A DNA stretch of 35,264 bases, from the NCBI GenBank assembly GCA_025059915.1, contig JANXDD010000007.1, positions 1 through 35,264 on the forward strand. Reading direction: 5' to 3'. The DNA comes from Bacteroidia bacterium (GTDB lineage Bacteria; Bacteroidota; Bacteroidia; SpSt-205). Under the pieces are notes generated by a model, which saw nothing but the letters and a program-made list of their open reading frames with translations, was not told the DNA's origin and searched no databases. Every line of letters begins with the position of its first letter. Position 1 is the stretch's first letter. Shown one piece after another: positions 1 through 7,936 of this stretch. Made by a program: the position numbers and the translations under genes.

Positions 1-1
1 G

Positions 2-1123
2 AAGGCGCTGGCGCGCCCCACACAAACCAGCTGGCAAATCTTCCGTGAAAAATATCTCCCCTCCCACGCTCAAAAGCGCTGGATACTCATCCTCCATCGT
101 CCCACCCGCACCCTCGTAGATAGCTTCTTAGCTGCGGGCATTCAGATAGTCCGAATATACGCCCCTGAACACGGTCTTTTCGGCGAGATGCCTGCTGGCG
201 CTTCAGTGAAAGATACTACGTACCGAGGTATTCCTGTGCTTTCTCTCTACGGTACGCGAAACTCCCTTACTGTAGAAGAGCTACAACATGCGGATGCTGT
301 ACTCTTTGCTCTGAGAGATGTAGGGGTTAGACATTACACTTATCTCACTACGCTTTCATACACCCTTCAAGCAGCCGCCCAAGCTCAGAGGCCCGTGTGG
401 GTATTAGACTTTCCCAATCCTCATTCTCATTATGCCTATGGGCCTATCTTAGAGAAGAGGCTTTTTTCATTTGTAGGGCTTCACCCTACACCTCTTGTCT
501 TGGGGCTTACTATTGGAGAGTATGCTCAGCTTTTAGTTGGAGAAGGGTGGGTTCCGCCAGTTTCCCTTCACATTGTTTTTTGGGAAGGGTGGCGCAGGGG
601 CGAGCCGCTTCCTGTAGAGGCTCCCTTTTTTACCGAACCGCCTTCTCCCGCTTTGCGCTCTCCGCAAGCCATAGAACTATATCCAATCTTAGGCTGGTAT
701 GAGGGAGCGCGCTGGGTTAGTGTAGGACGGGGTACAGAACGCCCTTTTGAACAAGTAGGCGTACTCAAAAAATATCCCCTTCCTGTGAGGGATACCCTTC
801 TGTATGGCTATAAGCTGGAGTATGTAAGCTTTACTCCTGCAGGTGAAGCGCAACCTTATCACGGCTGGCGCATCAGGCGTCTATATAATGGGGCGGTATC
901 CCCCGATAGCCTTTTTCGGCTTGGGTTTTGGCTTCTGAAAACCTTCTACCACGCTTGTGGGGATACGCCAGAATTTTACCAAGCTGAATTTTTTGACAAA
1001 CTATTTGGCACTTCTGCTCTGCGGCACAAAGTAAAAGAGGGAGTAGAGAGCCTCTACCACTATTTCAAAGCGCCTCCTGAGTGGCAACAGAAGCTTAGTA
1101 GGTATAGGAAGTATCCGGACTAA
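2..1123 (+). CDS. namZ: NamZ-family exo-beta-N-acetylmuramidase (DUF1343), 5' end missing
   Basis: The reading frame is open from the first bases of the window, so the gene starts upstream; an internal ATG at 188 is not the true start. Translation before it gives IVRIYAPEHGLFGE, the conserved APEHG block of the DUF1343/NamZ family, followed by GIPVLSLYG, DVGVRHYTYLTTL, VLDFPNPH, SFVGLHP, GEGW and VSVGRGTERPF, all family hallmarks in the usual order. NamZ enzymes remove terminal MurNAc from peptidoglycan fragments during cell-wall turnover; the glutamate of the EHG motif is, to my knowledge, the proposed catalytic residue. About 373 codons are present, so only the N-terminus and any signal peptide are lost. 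The TAA stop at 1121-1123 directly abuts the rpe stop on the other strand. Family call firm, cellular location unknown. Confidence 0.9.
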   Translation, partial: KALARPTQTSWQIFREKYLPSHAQKRWILILHRPTRTLVDSFLAAGIQIVRIYAPEHGLFGEMPAGASVKDTTYRGIPVLSLYGTRNSLTVEELQHADAVLFALRDVGVRHYTYLTTLSYTLQAAAQAQRPVWVLDFPNPHSHYAYGPILEKRLFSFVGLHPTPLVLGLTIGEYAQLLVGEGWVPPVSLHIVFWEGWRRGEPLPVEAPFFTEPPSPALRSPQAIELYPILGWYEGARWVSVGRGTERPFEQVGVLKKYPLPVRDTLLYGYKLEYVSFTPAGEAQPYHGWRIRRLYNGAVSPDSLFRLGFWLLKTFYHACGDTPEFYQAEFFDKLFGTSALRHKVKEGVESLYHYFKAPPEWQQKLSRYRKYPD

Positions 1124-1786
1124 TCAAACTATCAAGCCAGTACTTAGTTGGAGAGCCCGCAGCGCTTCTTTCCGGTCAGCAGCTCCTAATAAGCTCTGAC
1201 CTGCAACTAAAACGTCAGCTTGCTGCACAAGCGGAGCTGTTTCGGCGGTGATACCCCCATCTACTTGGATGAGAGATTGAGCTCTGACCTCTTCTCGTAG
1301 TCGTAGGAGACGATGAAGCTTCTGACCAGTGTAGGGGATAAAACGCTGACCTCCAAACCCCGGATTTACGCTCATCACGCAAACTATTTCTATTTCGGGC
1401 AAAATATCCACGAGAACTTCTACGGGAGTGGCAGGATTGATAGCGATCCCTGCTTTTTTCCCTAAGCTATGAATCAGCTGGACAATCCGATCTGGATGGG
1501 GTGTAGCTTCCCAATGAAATGTCAAAATATCCGCCCCTGCCTTAGCAAAAGCTTCAATATAACGCTCAGGAGATTGAATCATTAGATGCACATCTACGAG
1601 GCTTTTAGAATATCGCCGAATAGCTTCAATCACAGGTATGCCAAAGGAGATATTTGGGACAAAAGCCCCATCCATTACATCGCAATGGAGCCAATCTATT
1701 CCCAATCCCTCTAACTCGGCAATCTCTTCTGCCAGCCGTCCGAAATCTGCCGAAAGAAGAGAGGGTGCTATGCGAGGCTTTTTCAC
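1124..1786 (-). CDS. rpe: Ribulose-phosphate 3-epimerase
   Basis: A 220-residue TIM-barrel enzyme that interconverts ribulose 5-phosphate and xylulose 5-phosphate in the pentose phosphate pathway. Visible family motifs are APSLLSADF at the N-terminus, the metal and catalytic site HCDVMDGAFVPN, VDVHLMI, NPGFGGQ and the C-terminal catalytic QVDGGI. Length is normal for the family. The start is GTG at 1786 and overlaps the end of the upstream glycosyltransferase as GTGA, so translation is probably coupled. It is the last gene of a three-gene operon (GT4 - GT2 - rpe) read from the promoter at 3962-3969. Why a sugar-phosphate epimerase sits behind two glycosyltransferases is not shown by the sequence. 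Confidence 0.95.
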   Translation of the reverse strand: MKKPRIAPSLLSADFGRLAEEIAELEGLGIDWLHCDVMDGAFVPNISFGIPVIEAIRRYSKSLVDVHLMIQSPERYIEAFAKAGADILTFHWEATPHPDRIVQLIHSLGKKAGIAINPATPVEVLVDILPEIEIVCVMSVNPGFGGQRFIPYTGQKLHRLLRLREEVRAQSLIQVDGGITAETAPLVQQADVLVAGQSLLGAADRKEALRALQLSTGLIV

Positions 1787-2811
1787 TTTAGCAAAGTTGG
1801 GGAAAGCTCTTCAAGGAGAGAGGGTTCAGGAAATCGCTCGGGACTGAGCCCCATCTTGTCCAAAAGCAGCCAATCCAGTCCTCCTAAGAAGGAAGCTATA
1901 TCTGTCAGAAGCAAAAGTCCCCATGTCCCCAATACTACTTGGGGACTGAAAGCATTCTTTCCTGTTCTTTCAGTAAAGAGGGACTTGAAGAGGATAATTC
2001 TTCTGAGAGCGCGAATGCCTCCCCCTCCTATTATGGTTAGGCCTAGTACAGCCAACCCTACTCCTACCCCCCTAAAAAGCGTGGCTATTAGAGCTAAAGC
2101 AGCGTAAGAGCCGTAAATCTTTACCAGAGAGCCGTACCAGTCCTTGGGGCTGCCAGAGAGGAGGTTGTGCCGAGCATATATGCGAGCTTTGCGAAAAAGC
2201 TGAAGCCATGTATCGTCAGGTGTCCAGTAGGTTATTGCTTCAGGGATGAGGTGTATCCGCGGAGAGAGAGCCTCAACTCTCTGACGAAAGTCTCCATCCT
2301 CTCGCGCTCTCCAAGGACGGAAACCTTGTACCTTTTCCCAGAGGATTTTTTTGAAGGCAGCACATGCTACCGGAGGAATATATACTGTTGTGTGATTATC
2401 AAGTCTGTGAGTGTAAGGAGCGTTTAGTAGTAGAAAGTATAAGCTTGCGGCAAAGGTTTGGGGTTTGATTTTCAACTCTCCTGAACACCAGTCTGCTTCA
2501 TCAGCCAGGAGTGGAGCACTTAGCTTTTCAAGGGTATCTCGCTCTAAATACATGCCAGCATCCCAAAAGGCTATGATGTCATGTTTAGCATGCATGACCC
2601 CGATATTACGGGCTTGTCCTGGGTAAGCGCGGTCCACTCGGAGCACTCGTGCTCCGTACGAGGCAGCTATCTGAGCAGTTTCATCAGTGGAGCCAGCATC
2701 TACGACAATCACTTCTGCCGGCGGCTTCGTCTGCGCAAATAGACTTTCTAAAAGCCGCCCAATGTTATGCGCTTCATTCTTAGCAGGAATAATCACGCTG
2801 ACGGGGAGCAT
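1783..2811 (-). CDS. Family 2 glycosyltransferase with C-terminal membrane segments
   Basis: The N-terminal GT-A domain begins VSVIIPAKNEAHNIGRLLESL and continues with VVDAGSTDETAQIA, the usual nucleotide-sugar binding region of GT2 enzymes; FWDAG and the RAREDGDF segment occupy the places of the metal-binding and base-region acidic motifs. Around residues 235-310 there are hydrophobic stretches (LALIATLFRGVGVGLAVLGL and a later GTWGLLLLTDIASFLGGL), so the enzyme is probably held at the inner membrane facing the cytoplasm. It overlaps the upstream GT4 gene by 19 bp and the downstream rpe by 4 bp. It likely adds one sugar to a lipid-linked or surface polysaccharide; donor and acceptor cannot be told. 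Confidence 0.85.
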   Translation of the reverse strand: MLPVSVIIPAKNEAHNIGRLLESLFAQTKPPAEVIVVDAGSTDETAQIAASYGARVLRVDRAYPGQARNIGVMHAKHDIIAFWDAGMYLERDTLEKLSAPLLADEADWCSGELKIKPQTFAASLYFLLLNAPYTHRLDNHTTVYIPPVACAAFKKILWEKVQGFRPWRAREDGDFRQRVEALSPRIHLIPEAITYWTPDDTWLQLFRKARIYARHNLLSGSPKDWYGSLVKIYGSYAALALIATLFRGVGVGLAVLGLTIIGGGGIRALRRIILFKSLFTERTGKNAFSPQVVLGTWGLLLLTDIASFLGGLDWLLLDKMGLSPERFPEPSLLEELSPTLLK

Positions 2812-3953
2812 AGTTGAGTATAGAGCTTTTCGTATGCCCGATTGATGACTGAATAATGAAATTTCGCAGTTACCATCTGTCTGCCAGCTTTCCCGAGGGC
2901 TTCTCGTAATGAGGGCTCTCCTACTAAGCGTCTTAGCCCTTCGTACAAACTCTTTTCATCCCCTATCTGAACAAGCCACGCTGTTTCTCCATGCTTGAGG
3001 TACTCTTTGGCTCCAGAGACAGGCGTGATTACAACGGCTCGTTCCAGGGCCAGTGCTTCTACCATCACTTGGGGAAATGCTTCTGAATAGCTGGGATGAG
3101 CGATAATATCTGCTGCGCCCATCAGCTGTCGCACTTCCTCGCCGCTCCTCCATCCTAAAAAGCGTATGCCGGCATCAAGCCCTTGGGCGATTTCCTGAAG
3201 CTTCCTAGTGTCTGGTCCCTCCCCAATTAGCCAAAGTTGCACCTTGTCTCCGTACTCTGCATAGAGCTGCTTGAAGGCACTGATAAGCTCACGCTGTCCT
3301 TTTAGGGGGCGATGGCTGCCAACATTTGCAATGATTACTGTTCCTTCTTCGACTCCATATTGAGCCCGTATGCTTTGCCGCTCCTCAGGAAAAAGGGGAT
3401 GATACTTGAGAGCCTCAAATTCAAACCCGTAAGGAATCTCATAGATAGAAGGCAGAGCGTCTGGCGGATGGAGTTCTTGAACAAACTCTCGGATAGTGCG
3501 GCTGGGCACTACCAGCACATCGGCTTGGCGGTAGCTCCACCTTTCTAAAGACAAGAGTATTTTCCGGCGCCAGCCCTTTAGGCGAGTGATATCTTCGGTA
3601 TAATGACGATGAATAATGAGGTGAAACCGAGGATAGAGTTTTTTAGCCATTGCTCCTACTACGCCTTCCCAAAAGTGATGCGTATGAAGAAGATGAATCT
3701 GCCGAGTTCTCAACAACTCAGCGAGCCTATAAGCTGCTTTTAGATACGCTAAATATGCTCGCATGTGCGGCACAGGAATCACATGATGCGGAATGCCTAT
3801 GCTCTCGTAAGTGGGAGAATGGATATTGGATGTTTTTTCAAAGGTAGCTGCTTCTAAGTGAAATCGTTCCAACGGCAAATATCGTATGATAGTGTCTATG
3901 AAGTCATACCGATTGATAACACGGGCTAAATGAAGCACCCGTACCTCTCTCAT
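2793..3953 (-). CDS. Family 4 (GT-B) glycosyltransferase
   Basis: A 386-residue GT-B fold protein. The N-terminal half carries LLHTHHFWEGVVGA, typical of GT4 acceptor domains. The C-terminal half has the GT4 donor-site signature: IANVGSHRPLKGQ, LWLIGEGPD, FLGWR and HPSYSEAFPQVMVEALAL (the E-x7-E motif), then GETAWLV. GT4 enzymes are retaining transferases of LPS, capsule or glycolipid synthesis. First gene of the operon with the GT2 gene and rpe. Its ATG lies 8 nt behind a perfect TACCTTTG promoter box (minus strand, 3969 to 3962). Sugar specificity is not readable. Confidence 0.88.
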   Translation of the reverse strand: MREVRVLHLARVINRYDFIDTIIRYLPLERFHLEAATFEKTSNIHSPTYESIGIPHHVIPVPHMRAYLAYLKAAYRLAELLRTRQIHLLHTHHFWEGVVGAMAKKLYPRFHLIIHRHYTEDITRLKGWRRKILLSLERWSYRQADVLVVPSRTIREFVQELHPPDALPSIYEIPYGFEFEALKYHPLFPEERQSIRAQYGVEEGTVIIANVGSHRPLKGQRELISAFKQLYAEYGDKVQLWLIGEGPDTRKLQEIAQGLDAGIRFLGWRSGEEVRQLMGAADIIAHPSYSEAFPQVMVEALALERAVVITPVSGAKEYLKHGETAWLVQIGDEKSLYEGLRRLVGEPSLREALGKAGRQMVTAKFHYSVINRAYEKLYTQLCSPSA

Positions 3954-3961
3954 TTACAGAG

Positions 3962-3969
3962 CAAAGGTA
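3962..3969 (-). promoter_or_regulatory. TAnnTTTG promoter box for the GT4-GT2-rpe operon
   Basis: The minus strand reads TACCTTTG, a full match to the Bacteroidota -7 element, 8 nt before the GT4 ATG. Expected initiation about 5 nt downstream leaves a leader of only a few nucleotides. Confidence 0.75.
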
Positions 3970-4009
3970 CAGGTAGGAGAGTTTAGAGGCGTTGTAGGGG
4001 TCAAAGTAT

Positions 4010-4017
4010 TATACTTG
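4010..4017 (+). promoter_or_regulatory. Probable -7 box of the M43 protease gene
   Basis: TATACTTG matches TAnnTTTG at all but one position and ends 7 nt before the ATG at 4025. The same variant with the same spacing occurs at 13872-13879 before the ATG at 13887. Confidence 0.5.
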
Positions 4018-4024
4018 CCTCGTT

Positions 4025-7000
4025 ATGGCTTTACGAGAGATAATTATCTGGGGGCTTTTAGGAGCTGTATGGGCTCAGAATGGCTGGATCCGTTGTGGGA
4101 CGATGCAGGCCGATAGTTTTTTACGAGCCCTATATCCAGATTGGCCCCGTCTAGAAGCATATGAGCCTATCATACGCCAGAAGGTATTGGAGAAAAAAAG
4201 CCTTATGGAAAGGGCTCGTACGATTGGCGGTGTCTATCGCATACCCGTCGTAGTCCATGTAATTCATAACGGGGAGCCAGTTGGTTCAGGCTCTAACATC
4301 TCCAATGCTAACATTTATCACCAAATAGAGGTTCTGAATGAAGATTTTCGTCGCATGCCCAATACACCTGGCTGGAACGCTCACCCTAACGGAGCAGACA
4401 CCCGCATAGAATTCGTACTCGCTAAAAGAGACCCAAATGGCAATCCTACGACAGGGATTGTTCGGTGGAATAGAAATACCCAAGGATGGAATGCCCCTCC
4501 TTACACCCAAGCGTACATGGAGGGGACCATCAAACCAGCTACCCAGTGGGATCCTAATCGTTACCTGAACATATGGGTAGCCGACTTGTCAGGAGGGCTT
4601 TTAGGATATGCCCAGTTCCCCGACGCTTCAGGCTTGCTGGGCATGCCAGGCGATCAAGGCATGGGCTCATGTACAGGTCCCGCTAACACAGATGGGGTAG
4701 TTATTCTTTACTCGGCCTTTGGTTCTGCTTTGAAGGGTTCTACAGGGCTGAACCCTCCTTATCACCTGGGAAGGACTACCACCCATGAAATAGGGCACTG
4801 GTTAGGGCTGCGGCATACTTGGGGGGATGGGGACTGTAGCGTAGATGACTTTTGTGACGATACCCCGCTCTGTAATGGTGCCAGCTATGGTTGTCCGGCC
4901 AATCCCTCTTCTTGCATTGCTGGGGTACGTCGGATGATAGAAAACTACATGGACTACTCCGATGACGGATGTATGAACATTTTCACCTTAGATCAGGCTT
5001 TGCGCATGCGCATCGTTCTGGAGTATTGTCCTCGGCGGCGTACGCTTATTACTTCTCCAGCGCTTGTTCCCCCAGCTACTACAGATGCAGCTTTGATTAA
5101 CTTACCCCTTCCTCAGGATGTATGTCCAGGCACCCACAACTTCACTGCGACTCTCCGCAATAATGGAACGACTACGCTCACGAGCATCCCTGTAGCTTAT
5201 AGGCTCAATAATGCTCCTTGGCAAACGCAGACTTGGACCGGAAGCCTTAGCGGAGGTGCATCGGCTACCTTTTCTTTGACGGGGATTGACCTATCCACTC
5301 CTGGAGAATATTACCTCACCGCTTGTACGAACCTTCCTTCTGACCCTGACCGTACCGAGGATACCGTAACATCCCGAGTATTTGTTCATAACGGGTTCTA
5401 TCCTTTGTACGAGACGTTTGAGCATGGGTGGGAGGGTCAGCCTTTGCCTCCCAACCTATGGAGGGTGGTAGACCCTGATAATGATTGCTTTACATGGCGT
5501 CCAGCAAACTGCATAGGATCAAATGGACAACCTACTATCGCCATGTATGTGAATTGCTGGGCCTATAGCCAAACTGGAAGGCGAGACGAGCTTTATACTC
5601 CCATTATAGACCTCACCTCGGCTCCAGCAGGAGTACAACTGTCCTTTGATGTCGCTTATCGCCGATATGACAATAGCAGTAACGACCAACTACGAATAGA
5701 AATTGCTACCGACTGTGGGGTAAACTGGGTAGCAACGCCGATATTTCAGCAGGCTGGGGCTGCTCTGGCAACAGGTTCTAATACAACCTCTCGTTTTATT
5801 CCTACTACGGCAGGGGAGTGGCAGACTCGCACTGTAAGTCTCAGCAGTTATGTAGGGCATCGGGTTCGTCTGCGATTCGTAACTGTCAATGCCTACGGCA
5901 ACTGCATATGGATAGATAATGTGCGAATAACTCATCAGCCGCTGGTTTTTTGGAGAGATACAGGACAAGTGGTACGAGAAGAGCTTACTTGGACGCCGCT
6001 TGCAGGGGACTGTCGCCGGTATAGAGACTTTCAAGTGCCTATGGGGATTTCAGCCGCTCCTTCTGCTGCTGTAACCGTCTCTGTCAATGCTGCTTCTACC
6101 AGTTCGGCTCGCAATGGAATAGATTTCTCTATTCTTACACCTACGGTTACTTTCCCTGCTGGGAGTACAGCTCCTCAAAACGCCATAATCCGTGTATATG
6201 ACGACCAGGCCATAGAACCGCTTCGGTATATTGATCTTCAACTTTCTGTAGTTAGCGGACCGGCCATCCCTACTGAAAATCGTCGGACTCATCGCTTCTG
6301 GATAGAGGACAATGACTTCTTCCCTCCCGAGGTGATTCTTTATCAGCAAGATTTTGAGACGAGCCCTACGGGTTTTATGCAGCTGGTTATAACCTCTGGA
6401 GCAAATCAGTGGGTGCGCGGCACTGGCGCAGCTATGGGGTCAGGTTTCTCTTTGTACGTCACTAATAATGCTGTTGGCAATCCGCCGCCGCATCAATATA
6501 GCACAAATTCCACCAGCCGAGTGGCTATAGTCTCCCCAGCTATCAATACCACAGGAGCAAGCAATTTGGTATTAGCTTTTGATGTGATGGTAGGAGGGGA
6601 GTATGGCTCTCCTAGCCTACAAGATTTTGGACGGCTTTTCTATTCTACCACCTCCGCAACAACCGACTTTCAGCCCCTAATCGGTTGCGACTGGGCAAAT
6701 AATACCTGCGTCCTGGCTAGTATGGCTCGTCAGCAAAGCCTGTATGGATATCCTACCCAAGTAAGGCGCGTATTTGTGCCCTTGCCTCCCGCTACATGGA
6801 ATCAACCTAACCTCTGGCTGGCGTGGCGCTGGGATAATGATAACGATGGAACTGGAACTCAGCCTCCGCTGGCTATTGATAACATCGTACTTTACGGACG
6901 AAAAACTCCGACCATTGAAACCGCTCTGGCCTCTACCAGTGTTTATTTCGGGCCGAATGACTCTCTGTACGCATATAGTAACGCTGATGGAAAACTAATG

Positions 7001-7693
7001 GCTTGCTTAGTCAACCTCAGCAGCACAGATCACGGATGTACGCAGGTGCAAATAGACCGCGTAGGGACTGGGGCTCAAGCACTTCGCCCTTCTCATACTC
7101 CCCCTCAATATGTAACGGATAAGACCTTTATCGTTCAGCCCTCTAATGCCGGTACGCCCTCTTATGCTATTACCTTATACTACACCAACGCCGAGGTAAA
7201 TGGATATGAGACAACTACAGGAGTGAGTTGGAACACGGGCCCATATGTAGTGAAGGCAACAGGCTCCATTAGTAGTGAATATTCAGGGCCCACACCGACC
7301 TATCAACTGAGTTCTGTGCGAAATGTAGGAGCTTACGGCTCCACAGGTAGGTGGATCAGAGGGGCTTTTAGCAGCTTTTCTGGTTATGCTGCTGGGGCGC
7401 CGCCTCCGCTTTCATACTGGCAAGAGGGTAGTCTGCTCACGCTCTCAGAAAGTCCCGATTTCTGGATAGCCTCGCCTTTTTCTGGTACGATAGAAATGCA
7501 TGTGGGGCGGCTATGTGAAAAGGTTCGGCTGGTTTCTTTAGAGGGGAAGGTGCTGTGGGAAGTCTCCGCTCGTTTTGAGAGCGGTTCATATACTTTATTA
7601 GCGCCAGCTATTCCAGCCGGAATTTACCTCTTTCAGTGGCTTGGAGAAGGAGAAACTCTTTTAGCTCAACAGAGGGTGGCTGTAATGCCGTGA
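4025..7693 (+). CDS. Secreted M43-family zinc metalloprotease with T9SS type A sorting domain
   Basis: A 1222-residue multidomain protein. A short signal peptide (MALREIIIWGLLGAVWA, then Q) leads to a pappalysin/cytophagalysin (M43) domain: HEIGHWLGLRH at residues 254-264 gives the three zinc histidines and the catalytic glutamate, and NYMDYSDD about 45 residues on is the Met-turn. Behind it come a CARDB-like segment (about 357-455), a jelly-roll region resembling choice-of-anchor J/MAM domains (about 458-640, ending IWIDNVRI), a Calx-beta-like repeat (about 680-755), a second jelly roll (about 768-960, ending LAIDNIVLYG) and a C-terminal T9SS type A domain finishing PAGIYLFQWLGEGETLLAQQ. It should cross the outer membrane by T9SS and be released or anchored at the surface. 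Single-gene unit with its own terminator. Peptide specificity unknown. Confidence 0.9.
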   Translation: MALREIIIWGLLGAVWAQNGWIRCGTMQADSFLRALYPDWPRLEAYEPIIRQKVLEKKSLMERARTIGGVYRIPVVVHVIHNGEPVGSGSNISNANIYHQIEVLNEDFRRMPNTPGWNAHPNGADTRIEFVLAKRDPNGNPTTGIVRWNRNTQGWNAPPYTQAYMEGTIKPATQWDPNRYLNIWVADLSGGLLGYAQFPDASGLLGMPGDQGMGSCTGPANTDGVVILYSAFGSALKGSTGLNPPYHLGRTTTHEIGHWLGLRHTWGDGDCSVDDFCDDTPLCNGASYGCPANPSSCIAGVRRMIENYMDYSDDGCMNIFTLDQALRMRIVLEYCPRRRTLITSPALVPPATTDAALINLPLPQDVCPGTHNFTATLRNNGTTTLTSIPVAYRLNNAPWQTQTWTGSLSGGASATFSLTGIDLSTPGEYYLTACTNLPSDPDRTEDTVTSRVFVHNGFYPLYETFEHGWEGQPLPPNLWRVVDPDNDCFTWRPANCIGSNGQPTIAMYVNCWAYSQTGRRDELYTPIIDLTSAPAGVQLSFDVAYRRYDNSSNDQLRIEIATDCGVNWVATPIFQQAGAALATGSNTTSRFIPTTAGEWQTRTVSLSSYVGHRVRLRFVTVNAYGNCIWIDNVRITHQPLVFWRDTGQVVREELTWTPLAGDCRRYRDFQVPMGISAAPSAAVTVSVNAASTSSARNGIDFSILTPTVTFPAGSTAPQNAIIRVYDDQAIEPLRYIDLQLSVVSGPAIPTENRRTHRFWIEDNDFFPPEVILYQQDFETSPTGFMQLVITSGANQWVRGTGAAMGSGFSLYVTNNAVGNPPPHQYSTNSTSRVAIVSPAINTTGASNLVLAFDVMVGGEYGSPSLQDFGRLFYSTTSATTDFQPLIGCDWANNTCVLASMARQQSLYGYPTQVRRVFVPLPPATWNQPNLWLAWRWDNDNDGTGTQPPLAIDNIVLYGRKTPTIETALASTSVYFGPNDSLYAYSNADGKLMACLVNLSSTDHGCTQVQIDRVGTGAQALRPSHTPPQYVTDKTFIVQPSNAGTPSYAITLYYTNAEVNGYETTTGVSWNTGPYVVKATGSISSEYSGPTPTYQLSSVRNVGAYGSTGRWIRGAFSSFSGYAAGAPPPLSYWQEGSLLTLSESPDFWIASPFSGTIEMHVGRLCEKVRLVSLEGKVLWEVSARFESGSYTLLAPAIPAGIYLFQWLGEGETLLAQQRVAVMP

Positions 7694-7717
7694 GGAGAAA
7701 ATGAGCCCCAAAACTCT

Positions 7718-7755
7718 AGGCGGTAGCCTGAAAGAGCTACCGCCTTTAGTTTTTA
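7718..7755 (+). terminator. Rho-independent terminator after the M43 protease gene
   Basis: A perfect 10-bp inverted repeat, AGGCGGTAGC (7718-7727) and GCTACCGCCT (7736-7745), with an 8-nt loop is followed by the T-rich tract TTAGTTTTTA. It lies 25 bp behind the protease stop and just before the oppositely oriented tRNA-Arg, so it may stop both transcripts. Confidence 0.85.
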
Positions 7756-7763
7756 TAGGGGAG

Positions 7764-7837
7764 CGCACCCGGGAGGACTCGAACCCCCAACCGCCAGATC
7801 CGTAGTCTGGTGCTCTATCCAATTGAGCTACGGGTGC
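7764..7837 (-). tRNA. tRNA-Arg (ACG)
   Basis: The minus strand folds as a complete cloverleaf: acceptor GCACCCG / CGGGTGC, D-stem GCTC/GAGC, anticodon stem CCAGA/TCTGG with loop CTACGGA (anticodon ACG, read as ICG after deamination), T-arm with TTCGAGT, discriminator G. CCA is not encoded. Its promoter TACCTTTG lies 9 nt upstream. Confidence 0.97.
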
Positions 7838-7846
7838 TTAGCACTG

Positions 7847-7854
7847 CAAAGGTA
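7847..7854 (-). promoter_or_regulatory. TAnnTTTG promoter box of tRNA-Arg
   Basis: TACCTTTG on the minus strand ends 9 nt before the tRNA 5' end, giving a primary transcript with a 5' leader of only about 3-5 nt. Confidence 0.75.
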
Positions 7855-7923
7855 TAAACTTTTCCCAGATGAATAACCTTGGTTAGAAAAGCTCTTTTCA
7901 CCTCCACTTAACGAGGGGGCGTC

Positions 7924-7931
7924 TATCTTTG
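7924..7931 (+). promoter_or_regulatory. TAnnTTTG promoter box of the two-gene secreted-protein operon
   Basis: TATCTTTG ends 5 nt before the GTG at 7937. This supports the GTG as the true start and predicts a leaderless mRNA. Confidence 0.75.
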
Positions 7932-7936
7932 CATTA

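Noticed and set aside
188-1123. The ATG at 188 as start of the NamZ gene
   Set aside because: Conserved family sequence including the APEHG block is encoded in the same frame upstream of it, so the gene is cut by the window edge.
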